Assembly (NCBI GenBank): GCA_022059125.1
Contig: JAEUWY010000008.1
Span: forward strand, 1,798,001-1,862,000
DNA: 64,000 nucleotides
Direction of reading: 5' to 3'
Origin: Corynespora cassiicola
Lineage: Eukaryota > Ascomycota > Dothideomycetes > Pleosporales > Corynesporascaceae
The position numbers were made by a program, and so were the translations under genes. The notes under the pieces were generated by a model. It had not been told where the DNA came from. It made no database searches and saw only the letters and a program-made list of their open reading frames with translations. This document shows positions 45,972-56,894 of this stretch, piece by piece. How positions within the stretch are numbered: position 1 is the stretch's first letter; each line of letters opens with the position of its first letter.

Positions 45972-47649
45972 GACTTCGCAGCAACACACGAGATACCCAG
46001 GAACGTGATTTTCATTACCATAATCAAAGGTAAGGCACCACGACTTTATGAATTATGAAAATGATGATCGGAGAACCCAAAAGTTTACACTAGCAATTGA
46101 TATCATTAAACAATTCATCACAATGGATACGACCCAAAATTCTTTTTCAAGATATGCGAGGTTGTCGAGCAAGTTAACCGGTGGACAAAGATGTTAACAT
46201 TGACCGACTTTAGCTGATCATGGGTCCTATTTTTGGCTGCTATAGCAGATACACCCAGATGAGGTCGTGACTGCTGACGAAGATGGCGAAAGAGGAGCAT
46301 CGATGCATGCACCCCGATTACAAGTACAGCCCTGGAAAATCGGGCCAAAAGAAAAAGCGGCAACCCCGAGAGTCAACACAGGCCGCTCTGGGGTTGGAGA
46401 ATAGTGGCATGGATGCCGCTTCAAACCCTTTGCTGGGTTTCGATGCTATTGCCTCGGACATTCCCGCCGTCAACATGTCGGCCCTTTCGATCTCACACCA
46501 CCCACAAAGAGTGAGCGGCGAGTTGCGAACAAAGGCCAAGATCGAGAAGGATAGGATTCTATTGGCTGTCTGGGAATAACACATCCGATTAGAAGCCATA
46601 TATGGCGTGGCTAGGGCCTCATCATTCTTCCATTGAGATCACCAGTGCAATGAAGAAGCCATCGAGGCCCATGAGTAATATTTGGAACGCAGATCCGATC
46701 ACAATTGTTCTATGATGGCGACAGTAGCATTCGAGCTTGGAAAGGTGGCTTAGGTTCGGAGCTCATCTAAGCATACCGTGGGACAGCAGATTTGAACATG
46801 ACTCTCTGGGTCTTGTTGACGAAGGCCTGGTCCAAAAACAAGGTGCTCTATTGGCCGCGACTGATTATACATGGCAACATGGGCCCCTGGGGGTGGGAGT
46901 GTCCTAGACTCAGGGGCCATAACCCGCACCTCGAGATTCCATCACCGGAATCATGCCTTGATCTCCTTGGATGAGAGATTGGCTACGTTGATGGGAACCC
47001 ATCTGTCCGTTGTGTGTCCAATCCTCTCGCCGAAGTCAGTTGGTACTAGATTCGACTTCCGCAGAGTGGTTGGTTGGTGCTTGGACTGCAGCCACAGGGT
47101 TATCTGTCGAGGATATCATCAGTTACTGCAAGTCAAAGGGCCTTGCTAAGCACCCATGCCCTTGACATGAATATCGCCTCGCCAGCTACAGTTTTGAGTG
47201 GGAAGTTGGGAAGCCAAGCTTCATGTTTGATAAATGGGTGGATACGATCGTTCGTTGGGCCACATTCGAAAGATGTGAAGTACAGTGGATCGTTTTTTAT
47301 ACATTTGCGCTTGAATTAAAAGTCTATCAAAGGTTTCGTTCAACTTGCTCACACTCTATACCTAAAAGAACTAGAAGCTATAAACAAGGAACAACACAAC
47401 TTCTCATTAAGAACCCAAGAAAGGTACGCTAAGGTATACGGCAGCAATCCAAAAACGCTTCACAAAACTTCACCTCTCCCTTCCCCTTTCTTGTTCCATT
47501 TGAGCCATCCACATTAACATACCAATCCGTATTGCCATCATCATCGCTTTTCATTCCAATCTCATTCCAAACATATATCTCATATCCAGCATCGATGTCG
47601 TTAGCTTGCCCTCACTGCCCTCGTCATCATAACATCACCTCTTATTCCC
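45972..47649. other. Gene-poor region around an HMG-box fragment
   Basis: Apart from the fragment at 46283-46579 no gene can be supported. The right end (47.4-47.6 kb) is the 3' flank of the PhoD-like gene. Short open frames elsewhere show no family resemblance. Confidence 0.45.
46283..46579 (+). pseudogene. Fragment of an HMG-box transcription factor gene
   Basis: The open frame of 98 codons begins MAKEEHRCMHPDYKYSPGKS and continues QKKKRQPRE. This is the third helix and basic tail of a sequence-specific (SOX/MATA type) HMG box: A-x-EH-x-x-x-HPDYKYSP followed by KKKR. The first two helices, which should lie immediately upstream, are missing; an in-frame TGA occurs a few codons before the ATG, and the upstream sequence only faintly resembles the expected IxGxMW...Y region across frames. 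It is therefore most likely a truncated or decayed gene. An alternative is a real gene with upstream exons I could not reconstruct. The remaining 60 residues carry no known domain. Confidence 0.6.
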
Positions 47650-50600
47650 TTAGCGCCAGATCTTCCACTTCGGCTTCGGTTTCGGCGGCACAAAGCTCTC
47701 CTCGCTACCCTGATCACCCCCCTCATCATAACTCCTCCCCCCATCATCATCAGCATACATTCCTTCGCCCAGGTACTCCGCACCCACACCAGCACTGTCA
47801 TTGTGCTCTCCACTCCTGCTCGAGAAATAGTCCCCGCCGCCCGTATCATTCCGGGCCTGCATATCGCTCCTGCCATACGGACTGCCAGGACCCGCACCCA
47901 CAATGGCTGGGTGCGGGGGGTAGCTTTCGCGCTTGGAGCGGCTCGGGGTGTGCGCAACTACGTGGGCATCGTGCTCCCAGCGCTCACCGCGGTGCTGGTT
48001 CAGGATTCCGCCCATGCTGCGCCTGTGGGCTTGGGGTTCGGGATCTGGGAGCTGCGACTTGTGGGATGAATTATACATGGGGCCGCGGTTCGAGTTGGAG
48101 CGGGAAGGAATGGTTTGCGCCTGCGCATTTACAGGCGCTGAGACGTGGCGCTTCCCAGCAACGTTCTCCCAGGGGGAGACGGGAGGGTGCTGGTAGGAAG
48201 CGCTGGTTGAGGACATGTCTACGCTTTGTCTGTGATCTGCAGGGCCACGGGGCGCATACTCTGCGGTATGAGGTGGTTGTGTTGGTGCCTCAGCATATCC
48301 GCTGGTTAGCTGGGGGCCTTGTGGCTGGGATGACGAGCGTCTGCGGCCGGAAAATCCTGGTAGTAAAATTCGTGGCCCGACTTTATATCTTTGTCGCGCT
48401 TGTTCTTCCCCTTCTACTTCCCCTAGCTCGTCGCTTGACCTCGACCCAGCAGAGCTGCCGGAACGGCTGTACCCGTCATCGCCCACGGTGCGTTTATTTC
48501 TGCCTCGTAAGCTACCAAACATGCCGCTGATACGGGACTTGCGGGGCGGCTTCTCAACAGTAGCGGGCTCGGCAGGGGCCATGTAATCGAGGGCGGGAAC
48601 GAGGAGCCTATATGGCATCGTGATGCCAGCTGGATCTCTCTGGGAGACCTCGAGGTTCAAAGTCACTTCCAGCCCGCCCTCAAGATTAATGTACTCCCCA
48701 GCATGCTGCGATGCACGCCGACCCAACACACTTGGACGTCGGTGGAAGGCGCTAGGGCGATCAGCAGACATGCTACCACGGCTGATAGAGGGACGATCGC
48801 GCAACGCAGACGTGCTTTTCGAAGATGTTGGGTGGTCGACACTGTCCACAGAAGCTCGGCGACGGAACAGTGATGATATGGAATGGCGCCTCGAACGGGG
48901 TCGTTCCTCCGACGAACGCTCAGGCGAGAATGAAGATTGGGGCGCGGTCTGTTGATGATCGGCAGCTTGGTAGGCGGGATTGTTGTAGTAGGCCATCGGA
49001 GGTCCTCGTTTTCTACCTCTTCGTTCGCTGCCGCTCATGCGACGGACCATTTTACCCGGAGTAAAGTCGGAAAGAGTTCGCGACAAGCGAGGAGCGCCAT
49101 CAGCACCTGGGGCATCTGAAAGCGAGGGTGTTGCTGGTGGAGTCGTGCCAGGTTTGTACTCGCGAAGACTGCACCAGTTTCTGTGCGGGAGAAGATGGTT
49201 GTTATTACGCTTCTTCCCATCCACATCATGCGTAAAGAGTGGAATCATGTCTTCGTCAGTGTCATGGTCAAGATGATGGACTTTGTTCCTTTTGTTGAGA
49301 ATGTCCGCCATCATGTCTGGTGGTGGTGTATTCACGATTGCTGAGCTGACAACGTTTGGCATGTAACGATGGTCCTTGTCCTTGGGGATCTTGTGCTTTT
49401 TGTTGGTATAGAATTGACCAACGGCAGCAAGGTGTACGTCGCCTCCGAGAATTGTTATACGCACAGACTTGGTCGACGCAATGTGTTGCAGTTCGCGGAT
49501 AAGCCAGTTCCGTTCGTCTTTGTGATGCTTAGCCGTCCAATGATCGTCCAGGTCATCCAAAATCTCAACGCCACCGTCAAATTTGTTGACGAAGTTCCCA
49601 AGCATTCCAGTACGACCAAGTGCTTTGATGGGATCCATGACCCTGCTGGTGAGGACGTTTTCTAGGAAATTGAGTCTAGGGTAGGCAATAGGAACACCTA
49701 GCAAAACGATCAAATGCTTAGTTTCACCTTTGATAATCTCATCTTCGAGACGGTCGAAGATGACATCGTAAGAATCTTCAGTGATGATCTCGTCGCGCTG
49801 TCGCTCAGTACGACAGTCGAGCCCCAAAAATGCAACATGCCGACCCAACTGCACAAAAACGCTTCGGGATTGCTCCTTGATATAAGGCCCTGGGTGCGCA
49901 CCAAGCACCCAGGACGGTTCTGTCTGAGTGGTCTCTGAAGATACAGACTGGTGCTGAAAGAGCATATAGTACTTGAAAGCAACTGCACCTAGTCCGGTGA
50001 AAACCGGTGTTTGCATAAAATGATGAGGGTATGACCCATATCCCTGTAATGAATTAGCTCATGTTCCTGGGATAGTCTACGGTTAGGCTTACATCAATAA
50101 TGTCATGGTCATCCCAGATGTTGATCATGGGGATTTGCGAATTGGCCATGCCAAACAAGCCCTGAGAGAACCACATGGAGTAACGGTCAAGATAAAATTG
50201 CTCCAGCTCGTTCTGCAGCTCGGACGAAAATGAAGCGTTGTGTTTCTGCAGAGGATTTCTACTCTCCGTCCATTGCCTAAATAGCGTAGTTTGCCGCATG
50301 GCAGCATCGTTGTATATTTGATCGCCACCGCCAATCATTACGTGAAAGGGCCGGGTTTGATGGTTGTTCAAAACGTCCCGCCACATGGGGTCAGGTCCGC
50401 AGAATTCCTTCGGGTCTACGCTTAGAGAGAAGCCGTTACAACTGTGGAACATGACGTTCATCGTCTCGCCTCTGGCGGGAACCCAAAAGCCGATGGCTGG
50501 GCCGTGATTGATTTTGTACGCAATACGCGTTTGGTTGTCAGAAAGCTCAATCTCCAAGTTGAAACGCCAGAAAGTGACACCTCGCTCGGCGTGAAGCCTG

Positions 50601-52861
50601 GCGCCAGGAATTTCGCGGTATTTGCCAACTTTTTCTCCGTCTTTTTTCCAGATTCGGGAAGATTTCTGAACTGGATTGATTCCGGCCTCTTGGAACAGAC
50701 CGCTGTCGTCTTCAACCCGAGAAAGGTCCTTATTTTCCTCGATTTCATGGATCGGCTTAACAAAAAGTGTCTTGCCAGACCTCGATATTTTTGGTTGTCC
50801 CTCGATAGGATCGACATAGGCCGGGTTGAGATCGGAGCCCTCCACTTCGACAGGCGGTGGAGGAAGGATATCCATAGGCTGTTTGAATAGGCGCAGAGTT
50901 GGCGGTCTTGAATATGAAGATTGTGAATCGATGGTGACGATCATGACACTACCTCTCCAGATTTCGCGCTCCTTGCCTGCTCTACTTCGATCTTTACGAA
51001 GGCCGGTGTAGCGCAGAAGCGGGCCACACTTGAGATAGAGTGGAGGACTAAACGTCGTCTGAGCTACTGGGCCATCAACATAGCGCTCGTGGTTGGTTTG
51101 AGCATAGTTGCTGGACTGCCTCGGTCGGGTACCAGAGTTCTCTTCCCACCAAGCTTTGTTGGGGCCGCTTGCTTGGTCTAATGCGTCAAGATCGAGGTCT
51201 TCGGCGATTAAGGTAGCTACTGGAGCACTTCTCCATTCCTCCAACATGGGAGTAGGGACGTATCGTCGATCTGGCTCATTGTGAGAGAAGACATCGGGCG
51301 CAGTGTACTGGCCTTCTTGCAAAAAGGATTCCTGGGAAGCGTGTGGGTGTGACTCTACCCCAGGTGCAAAGCCGACACTACGACGTGCTGTGGGGGTGGT
51401 TGGAACCGGAACCGGTGGGACTCGGGGGATTGGGGGCATCTGGCGGACTTGGGGAGCCTGAGAAGTTTGAAGCTGCACATGGTCAAAACCTCGAGTGCCC
51501 TCTGTCTGATTTATGCGCTGTTGCTCCATTTCCCGCTGAGCCGCCACAATCCCTCTACTATCTCTGGCTCTATCATGACTAGGGTTTCTGGGCGAAGGAG
51601 GAAGCTCTTTCGACAGCCTTGCACTATTGTAGCGACCTACGTTCGCGCCCGCTGATCTTGTGGCATTTGGGGGCTCATCTACGCCATAAAGCCCCAAGCC
51701 CGTGGCCCCAGCAACCGGTTTCCTGCCAATCTGTTGGGGAGGCTGGACAGGTCCACCGGCCGTTTCTGCTCGACTACTAAAACTGCCTGTCGCTCTAGGC
51801 GGACCCACGGGCTCTTTGCCTTTGACGCTCGGGGTACGAGCAGCGGTTCCTTCAGCTCGAGGCTGTCTGCTCTGTTCGCGCTGAGACCCCGAAGACAAGC
51901 GATGGTCTTTGGATTGGGAGGGGGCTCTGTAGGGAGCTGATGAACCGGTGGTCTGGCCACCACTGGGGTCCCATGGGTCACTCAGGTCGTAGGCGACACT
52001 GTCGTCGGATTCTATGTCACCCAAGTCGGGTGAAGGGGGCTGAGGTGGTTGGACCGGCATAGACGCATGGCGGCGATTGCTTGCAGTTCGCGCCGGGGCC
52101 GATCCGCCTCTGTCAGACGCCGGTACGGGGCCCGATACGATCCTCTGCTGCTTCGCCGCAGCCTCGCGAGCCCGGCGAGCACGCATCTCGGCCTCGACCT
52201 TCTCCTGGGCCGCCAGTTCCATCTCGAGTATCCTGGCCCGCTTCTCCTCTTTGCTTATATCATCAAGCTTGCCTTCGAGCTTCTGGAGAGGCGAGCGGTC
52301 GGGAACAGATGGGCGGCGCGGCCCTCGCCTAGAGCTTCCTTCGATGGTGCCTGAGAGAGGCTCCACGGGAGCATATGGGGGCGACCGCAGCTCATGGAGT
52401 CTGTTGGCGGCCTGGACGTTGGGCTGGTGCCTGCTCGCGTTGGTCTGCACCGTGGGATCTCGAGAGCGCTGGGCCCCCCTGGAGCTCCCCTTTGACGCAT
52501 ATGGATCTCTGTAGGCGGTTGGCGGTGGTGCGCGGGGAGCGTCTGGGACCGCGGGCAGTGGCTCCTCGGACGCGCCCGTCGTCGGGGAAGGTATTTGCTG
52601 GCTGTATCGCCGACGGTGGGAAGAGGCTCGCGACGCGCCGTTGGGGGGTGCGGAGGAAGCAGCTACCGGGCGTGCTGAGTTGCTCGGGACTGTTTTCGAG
52701 GCAACGGCGGCTTGCTCATACACATGGGCGGGCTGGGCGTCAATGGGCCGGCGGTATGAGGTCGGCTTCTGCGACTTGTGCGAGGCAGCCTCGAGCACGG
52801 GCTGGCGGGTGGGCATGGCAGCGGGCGAGGATTGGGAGCCGCTATTCCTGCTATTCTCCAT
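47650..52861 (-). CDS. PhoD-like metallophosphatase with long disordered extensions, 1720 aa
   Basis: Two exons, 52861-50093 and 50043-47650, with a 49-nt phase-0 intron in the middle of the active site. The first 560 residues are Ser/Pro/Arg-rich and disordered with one helical charged stretch (LEGKLDDISKEEKRARILEMELAAQEKVEAE, in parts). The phosphatase core has MIGGGDQIYND (about 847), NIWDDHDIID/GYGSYPHHFM (about 920, at the intron), HLIVLLGVPIAYPRL and ILGGDVHLAAVG (about 1124), which are the metal-binding blocks of PhoD-type phosphatases. The C-terminal 450 residues are again disordered and end KPKWKIWR. Fungal PhoD-domain proteins of this large type are common but poorly characterised; no signal peptide is visible, so an intracellular enzyme is likely. 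Substrate unknown. Confidence 0.88.
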
Positions 52862-54065
52862 GCTGTGGCGTGCCCATGGGCGCTGGCGGAGCGGGTCGAG
52901 CGGGGTGAGGTCGGGCGATGGGAGATGGGCGTCGCGCAGCGCAGGAAGGGCAGCGGAGGATTACACTGTGCGCACAAGCCGCTCGGAGACAAGATCAATT
53001 GGCTATGGGCGTGCTGGAGCTACCTAAGGGTACGGCCAGGGCGTGGCGGCGACGCTGCGGCGAAGGGCTGCGATGCGCTGTGATGCGATGCGATGCGATG
53101 CGATGCTGCAGGGAACAGGCGGCCGTGCAATTGCAGGGCACAGGACGGTGCGGCGACGCGCAGAGGGCAGAGGGCAGGGCGGCGGGCGGCAGGCAGCGGA
53201 CGGCGTGCAGACTTGACAGCTAGACAGCGACTATGTACGGGGAAAGGGGAGAAAGGGGACAGGAGGGAGCAGCAGATATTCGCGCGGGCCAGCGCATCGC
53301 AGCAGGAGGAATATTGGGATGGCGGGTATTGGGAGGGCGGCGGCGGGATGTGGCGCACACCAGCCTCTCCAGCGCGCTGCCCAGGCGGGCCACCTGGGTG
53401 CCTGGGAGCCAGGGTGCTCTGGGGCCCTCACCGCCCGGCCCTGCGGCGGCGGCCTTGCGACGGTACCAGGCGGCCCCTTCCTGCTTTCTGCCAGGCCGCC
53501 TTCCCGCCGCGGCCTAGGGCACCCCCGAGCCCAAGAGGTGGCCGCAAGTGGCAGCGGCCATGAGCCTGCACCCTCCAGCATCACCAGCACCACCAGCACC
53601 GCCAGCAACGCCAGCCGTTTCACTCCCTGTGCAGCCCGCCGCCAGCGACAGCGCCCGGCCGCAGCCGACTGCAGCACCTCTGCTGGCCTCTTCATTGCTA
53701 CTTTTGCGCCGAGCGGGCTTCTACAGCATTCGTTTCTTCCCTCTTCAACACCGCCTCTCACACGTGGTCCGTAGGCGCGGCCCCTGCGCACAATACCCCC
53801 GAAGCCTAGTCGCAACCCTCCATCTCTCCCTCATCCATCCGCCTCCTCACTTCCTCACCTCCTGACCTGCTCCAACTCGACTCCCCGCCGCCTGAGTCGC
53901 CGAGGCCTCCGTCACTCCCTCCCACGCTTTTGCGTTCCCTCCGACTCTAAACCACCTTCAGCGGCCGCGTACCCTCCCTTCGCTAGCCGCCGTCTTATCG
54001 CGCCTTCATGCCAGCGGCTGGCTGCTAGATAGAAAAAGAAGACACGTCGCTGAGAAGCCGCCACG
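52862..54065. promoter_or_regulatory. Divergent promoter region, PhoD-like gene / KEX2
   Basis: About 1.2 kb, GC-rich, between divergent start codons. Contains a GATGC repeat near the left side and pyrimidine-rich CTCC tracts from about 53.8 kb that suit the KEX2 leader. Long open frames on both strands are compositional and not supported. Confidence 0.5.
53082..53106 (+). repeat. (GATGC)5 pentanucleotide repeat
   Basis: Five perfect GATGC units in tandem, seen directly, about 220 bp upstream of the PhoD-like start codon. Confidence 0.92.
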
Positions 54066-56606
54066 ATGCGCATCTTCAGCCTCTGGAGCCTGCTCTCTGC
54101 GGCGACGCTCGCCACGGCTGCGCACCTGCCGCCCCGAAACTACTCGACCCACGACTACTACGCCATCCACATCTCCTCGTCCACCTCCCCGGCGGAGCTG
54201 GCTGCCCTTCTGAGCCTTGACTACGATGGGCCCCTGACATCGGTCGCCGACCACCACGTCTTCAAGGCTCCGAAGCACGACAACGACATAGTAGATGATG
54301 CCGTGCAGGAGCTCAAGCGGCGGCGGCGGAAGCGCGAGGCTGGCTCCGCCGAGTACCACCCTTTTGACAGCATCGCTTTTACCCAAAAGCAAAAGATCAA
54401 GCCTCGGCACTGGAAACGAAACGTGATTCCAAACCACCACGTCGCACGCGCCGACCCCGGCCAGACCGAGGCCGTCCAGCTTCAACGCGACATCGCAAAG
54501 GTCTTGAAGATTGAGGACCCTATCTTCGAAGAGCAGTGGCACATCTTCAACGTGAAGAACCCCGGCAATGACATCAACGTTACCGACGTTTGGATGCAGG
54601 GCATCACCGGAAAGAATGTCACCGCGTGCATTGTCGACGACGGTCTAGACATGGACAGCGACGACTTGAAGGACAACTTCTTCGCCGAAGGCTCGTACGA
54701 TTTCAATGACCACGTCGATCTGCCCAAGCCCCGCCTCTCAGATGACCGCCACGGCACGCGCTGCGCCGGCGAAGTCGCTGCCGGAAAGAACAACGCTTGT
54801 GGTGTGGGAATTGCCTACGACGCCAAAATCTCTGGCGTGCGCATCCTGTCTGGCGATATTACCGACATGGACGAGGCGCTCGCCATCAACTACGAGCTCC
54901 AAAAGAACGACATTTACTCTTGCTCGTGGGGCCCTCCCGATGACGGCAGGACTATGCAAGCCCCGAGTAATCTGATTGAAAAAGCCATGATTACGGCTAT
55001 CCAACAGGGTCGTAGCGGCAAGGGTTCCATCTACGTCTTTGCGGCCGGCAATGGTGCTGCCAGCGACGACAACTGCAACTTCGACGGCTACACAAACAGC
55101 ATCTACAGCATCACGGTCGGCGCTATCGACAAGGACAACCTCCACCCCTACTATTCTGAAGCCTGCTCCGCGCAGCTTGTCGTTACCTACAGCAGCGGCA
55201 GCGGTGATGCTATCCACACCACCGACGTAGGCCAGAACAAGTGCACAGGCCAACATGGAGGCACGTCTGCTGCTGGCCCTATCGGTGTCGGAACCTTCGC
55301 CCTCGCCTTGTCTGTTCGCCCCGACCTGACCTGGCGTGACATGCAATGGCTTGCCGTCATGACTGCCGTGCCTTTTGACCAACCCAGCGATTGGACCAAG
55401 ACCCCCCTTGGCCGCAGCTTTAGTCATCAGTTCGGTTATGGTAAACTCGATGCTTGGGCCATCGTCGAGGCAGCAAAGGACTGGAAATTGGTCAAGCCGC
55501 AGGCATGGTTCTACTCTCCGTGGATGCATGTCAGAAAACCTATTCCCGAGGGCAAGAACGGCCTTGCTAGCAAGTTCGAAGTCACCGAGAAGATGCTCAA
55601 GGAGGCCAATTTCGAGCGCGTCGAGCATATTACTGTGACGATGAACGTCGAGCACCAGCGTCGTGGAGATCTCAGCGTTGACCTCATTAGCCCTGATGGA
55701 ATGGTGAGCCATCTCTCAACCGCACGCCGTGACGACGAAGCTGCCACGGGATACTTTGACTGGACCTTTATGAGTGTCGCCCACTGGGGCGAGAAGGGTA
55801 TCGGTGAATGGACCATTGTTGTCAAGGACACGAAAGAGAATAACGGCAAGACGGGCACCTTCACTGATTGGAAACTCAAACTCTGGGGCGAGTGCATCGA
55901 TGCCTCGAAGCAAGGACTGCGCCCCATGCCTGGACCTCACGACGATGACAATCACGATGTCATTGATGACCACCCCGCGCATACCACTTCTGTTTCCCTC
56001 CCATCTGGCACTCCCACGGTCACTGCTAATCCCTCTGACCACCCTGACCGTCCAGTCAACTCAAAGCCGACGCCCACTAACCCTGATGGGGCCACCACTC
56101 CCACTTCGCCTACCGACGCCGCTGGACCTACATCACCCTCGCCCACTACATCAGCTGCACCTTCTGAGAACTTCCTCCCATCTCCATTCCCCACGTTTGG
56201 TGTGTCTAAGCGCACCCAGATCTGGATCTATGGAAGTATTGGGCTAATCCTTGTGTTCTGCGCTAGTCTAGCAGCCTACTTTTACCTCGCACGGCGGAAG
56301 AAGCTACGGTCTAGCCGGGACAACTACGAATTCGAGATGCTGGATGACGCGGACGATGACGAAGGCGGTGCGAGGACTGGCATGCTCAATGGCGCGACTG
56401 GTGCGCAGGGAAGGCGAGCGAAGAGGGGCGGTGAGCTGTATGATGCATTCGCTGGGGAGAGCGATGAAGATCTCCTAAGCGAAAGCGAGGATGGCGATGG
56501 TCCCTATAGGGATCGGGACGAAGAAGAATACGACGAAAAGGCCGGCCTAAGAACTGGAGGCAGTGATGCCGGCAGCAGCGGCAGCTCGAATGGCAAGAGA
56601 CAGTAG
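54066..56606 (+). CDS. KEX2: Kexin, furin-type proprotein convertase
   Basis: Golgi serine endoprotease that cleaves after Lys-Arg/Arg-Arg in secreted proproteins. Intronless, 846 aa. A signal peptide (MRIFSLWSLLSAATLATAA) precedes a prodomain with its own dibasic sites (RRRRK, WKRN). The subtilisin catalytic triad is Asp191 (IVDDGLD), His229 (DRHGTRCAGE) and Ser401 (GGTSAAGP), with the oxyanion Asn in FAAGNGAAS. A P/homo-B domain follows (about 500-620, with RRGDLSVDLISPDGM and WTFMSVAHWGE). Then come a Pro/Thr/Ser-rich stalk, one membrane span (about 719-742) and a cytosolic tail rich in Asp/Glu with ELYDAF, which resembles the tyrosine-based Golgi-retention signal of yeast Kex2. Complete and typical. 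Confidence 0.97.
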   Translation: MRIFSLWSLLSAATLATAAHLPPRNYSTHDYYAIHISSSTSPAELAALLSLDYDGPLTSVADHHVFKAPKHDNDIVDDAVQELKRRRRKREAGSAEYHPFDSIAFTQKQKIKPRHWKRNVIPNHHVARADPGQTEAVQLQRDIAKVLKIEDPIFEEQWHIFNVKNPGNDINVTDVWMQGITGKNVTACIVDDGLDMDSDDLKDNFFAEGSYDFNDHVDLPKPRLSDDRHGTRCAGEVAAGKNNACGVGIAYDAKISGVRILSGDITDMDEALAINYELQKNDIYSCSWGPPDDGRTMQAPSNLIEKAMITAIQQGRSGKGSIYVFAAGNGAASDDNCNFDGYTNSIYSITVGAIDKDNLHPYYSEACSAQLVVTYSSGSGDAIHTTDVGQNKCTGQHGGTSAAGPIGVGTFALALSVRPDLTWRDMQWLAVMTAVPFDQPSDWTKTPLGRSFSHQFGYGKLDAWAIVEAAKDWKLVKPQAWFYSPWMHVRKPIPEGKNGLASKFEVTEKMLKEANFERVEHITVTMNVEHQRRGDLSVDLISPDGMVSHLSTARRDDEAATGYFDWTFMSVAHWGEKGIGEWTIVVKDTKENNGKTGTFTDWKLKLWGECIDASKQGLRPMPGPHDDDNHDVIDDHPAHTTSVSLPSGTPTVTANPSDHPDRPVNSKPTPTNPDGATTPTSPTDAAGPTSPSPTTSAAPSENFLPSPFPTFGVSKRTQIWIYGSIGLILVFCASLAAYFYLARRKKLRSSRDNYEFEMLDDADDDEGGARTGMLNGATGAQGRRAKRGGELYDAFAGESDEDLLSESEDGDGPYRDRDEEEYDEKAGLRTGGSDAGSSGSSNGKRQ

Positions 56607-56894
56607 ATTTTGAGAAAAGCGCAAGGAGCTTCTTGTAGCATCACAGTCATTGGGCGGCGTTTTTCCTAGGTTGCCATTGAATTACAGCGTTTTCATCTTC
56701 TCAAACATGACCGATTGATTGATTTGCCAGACCTCCGGTGAAATGTAGAGCTCGAGGTGCAACGTGCGACGTGACGCCACGGGGACCTGCCAAGCGGCGC
56801 GCTCTCGCTTCACCGCCCGGCAGAAACTTCGAAAAAGTTCCCTCCACCACACAGCTCTCGTAACCTCAACGCCGTTCAGATCATACTGCGCATC

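Noticed and set aside
53020..53865. Several long overlapping open frames on both strands upstream of KEX2
   Set aside because: They are Ala/Arg/Pro/Gly-rich, overlap each other in most frames and follow high GC content; no family resemblance and no splice logic.
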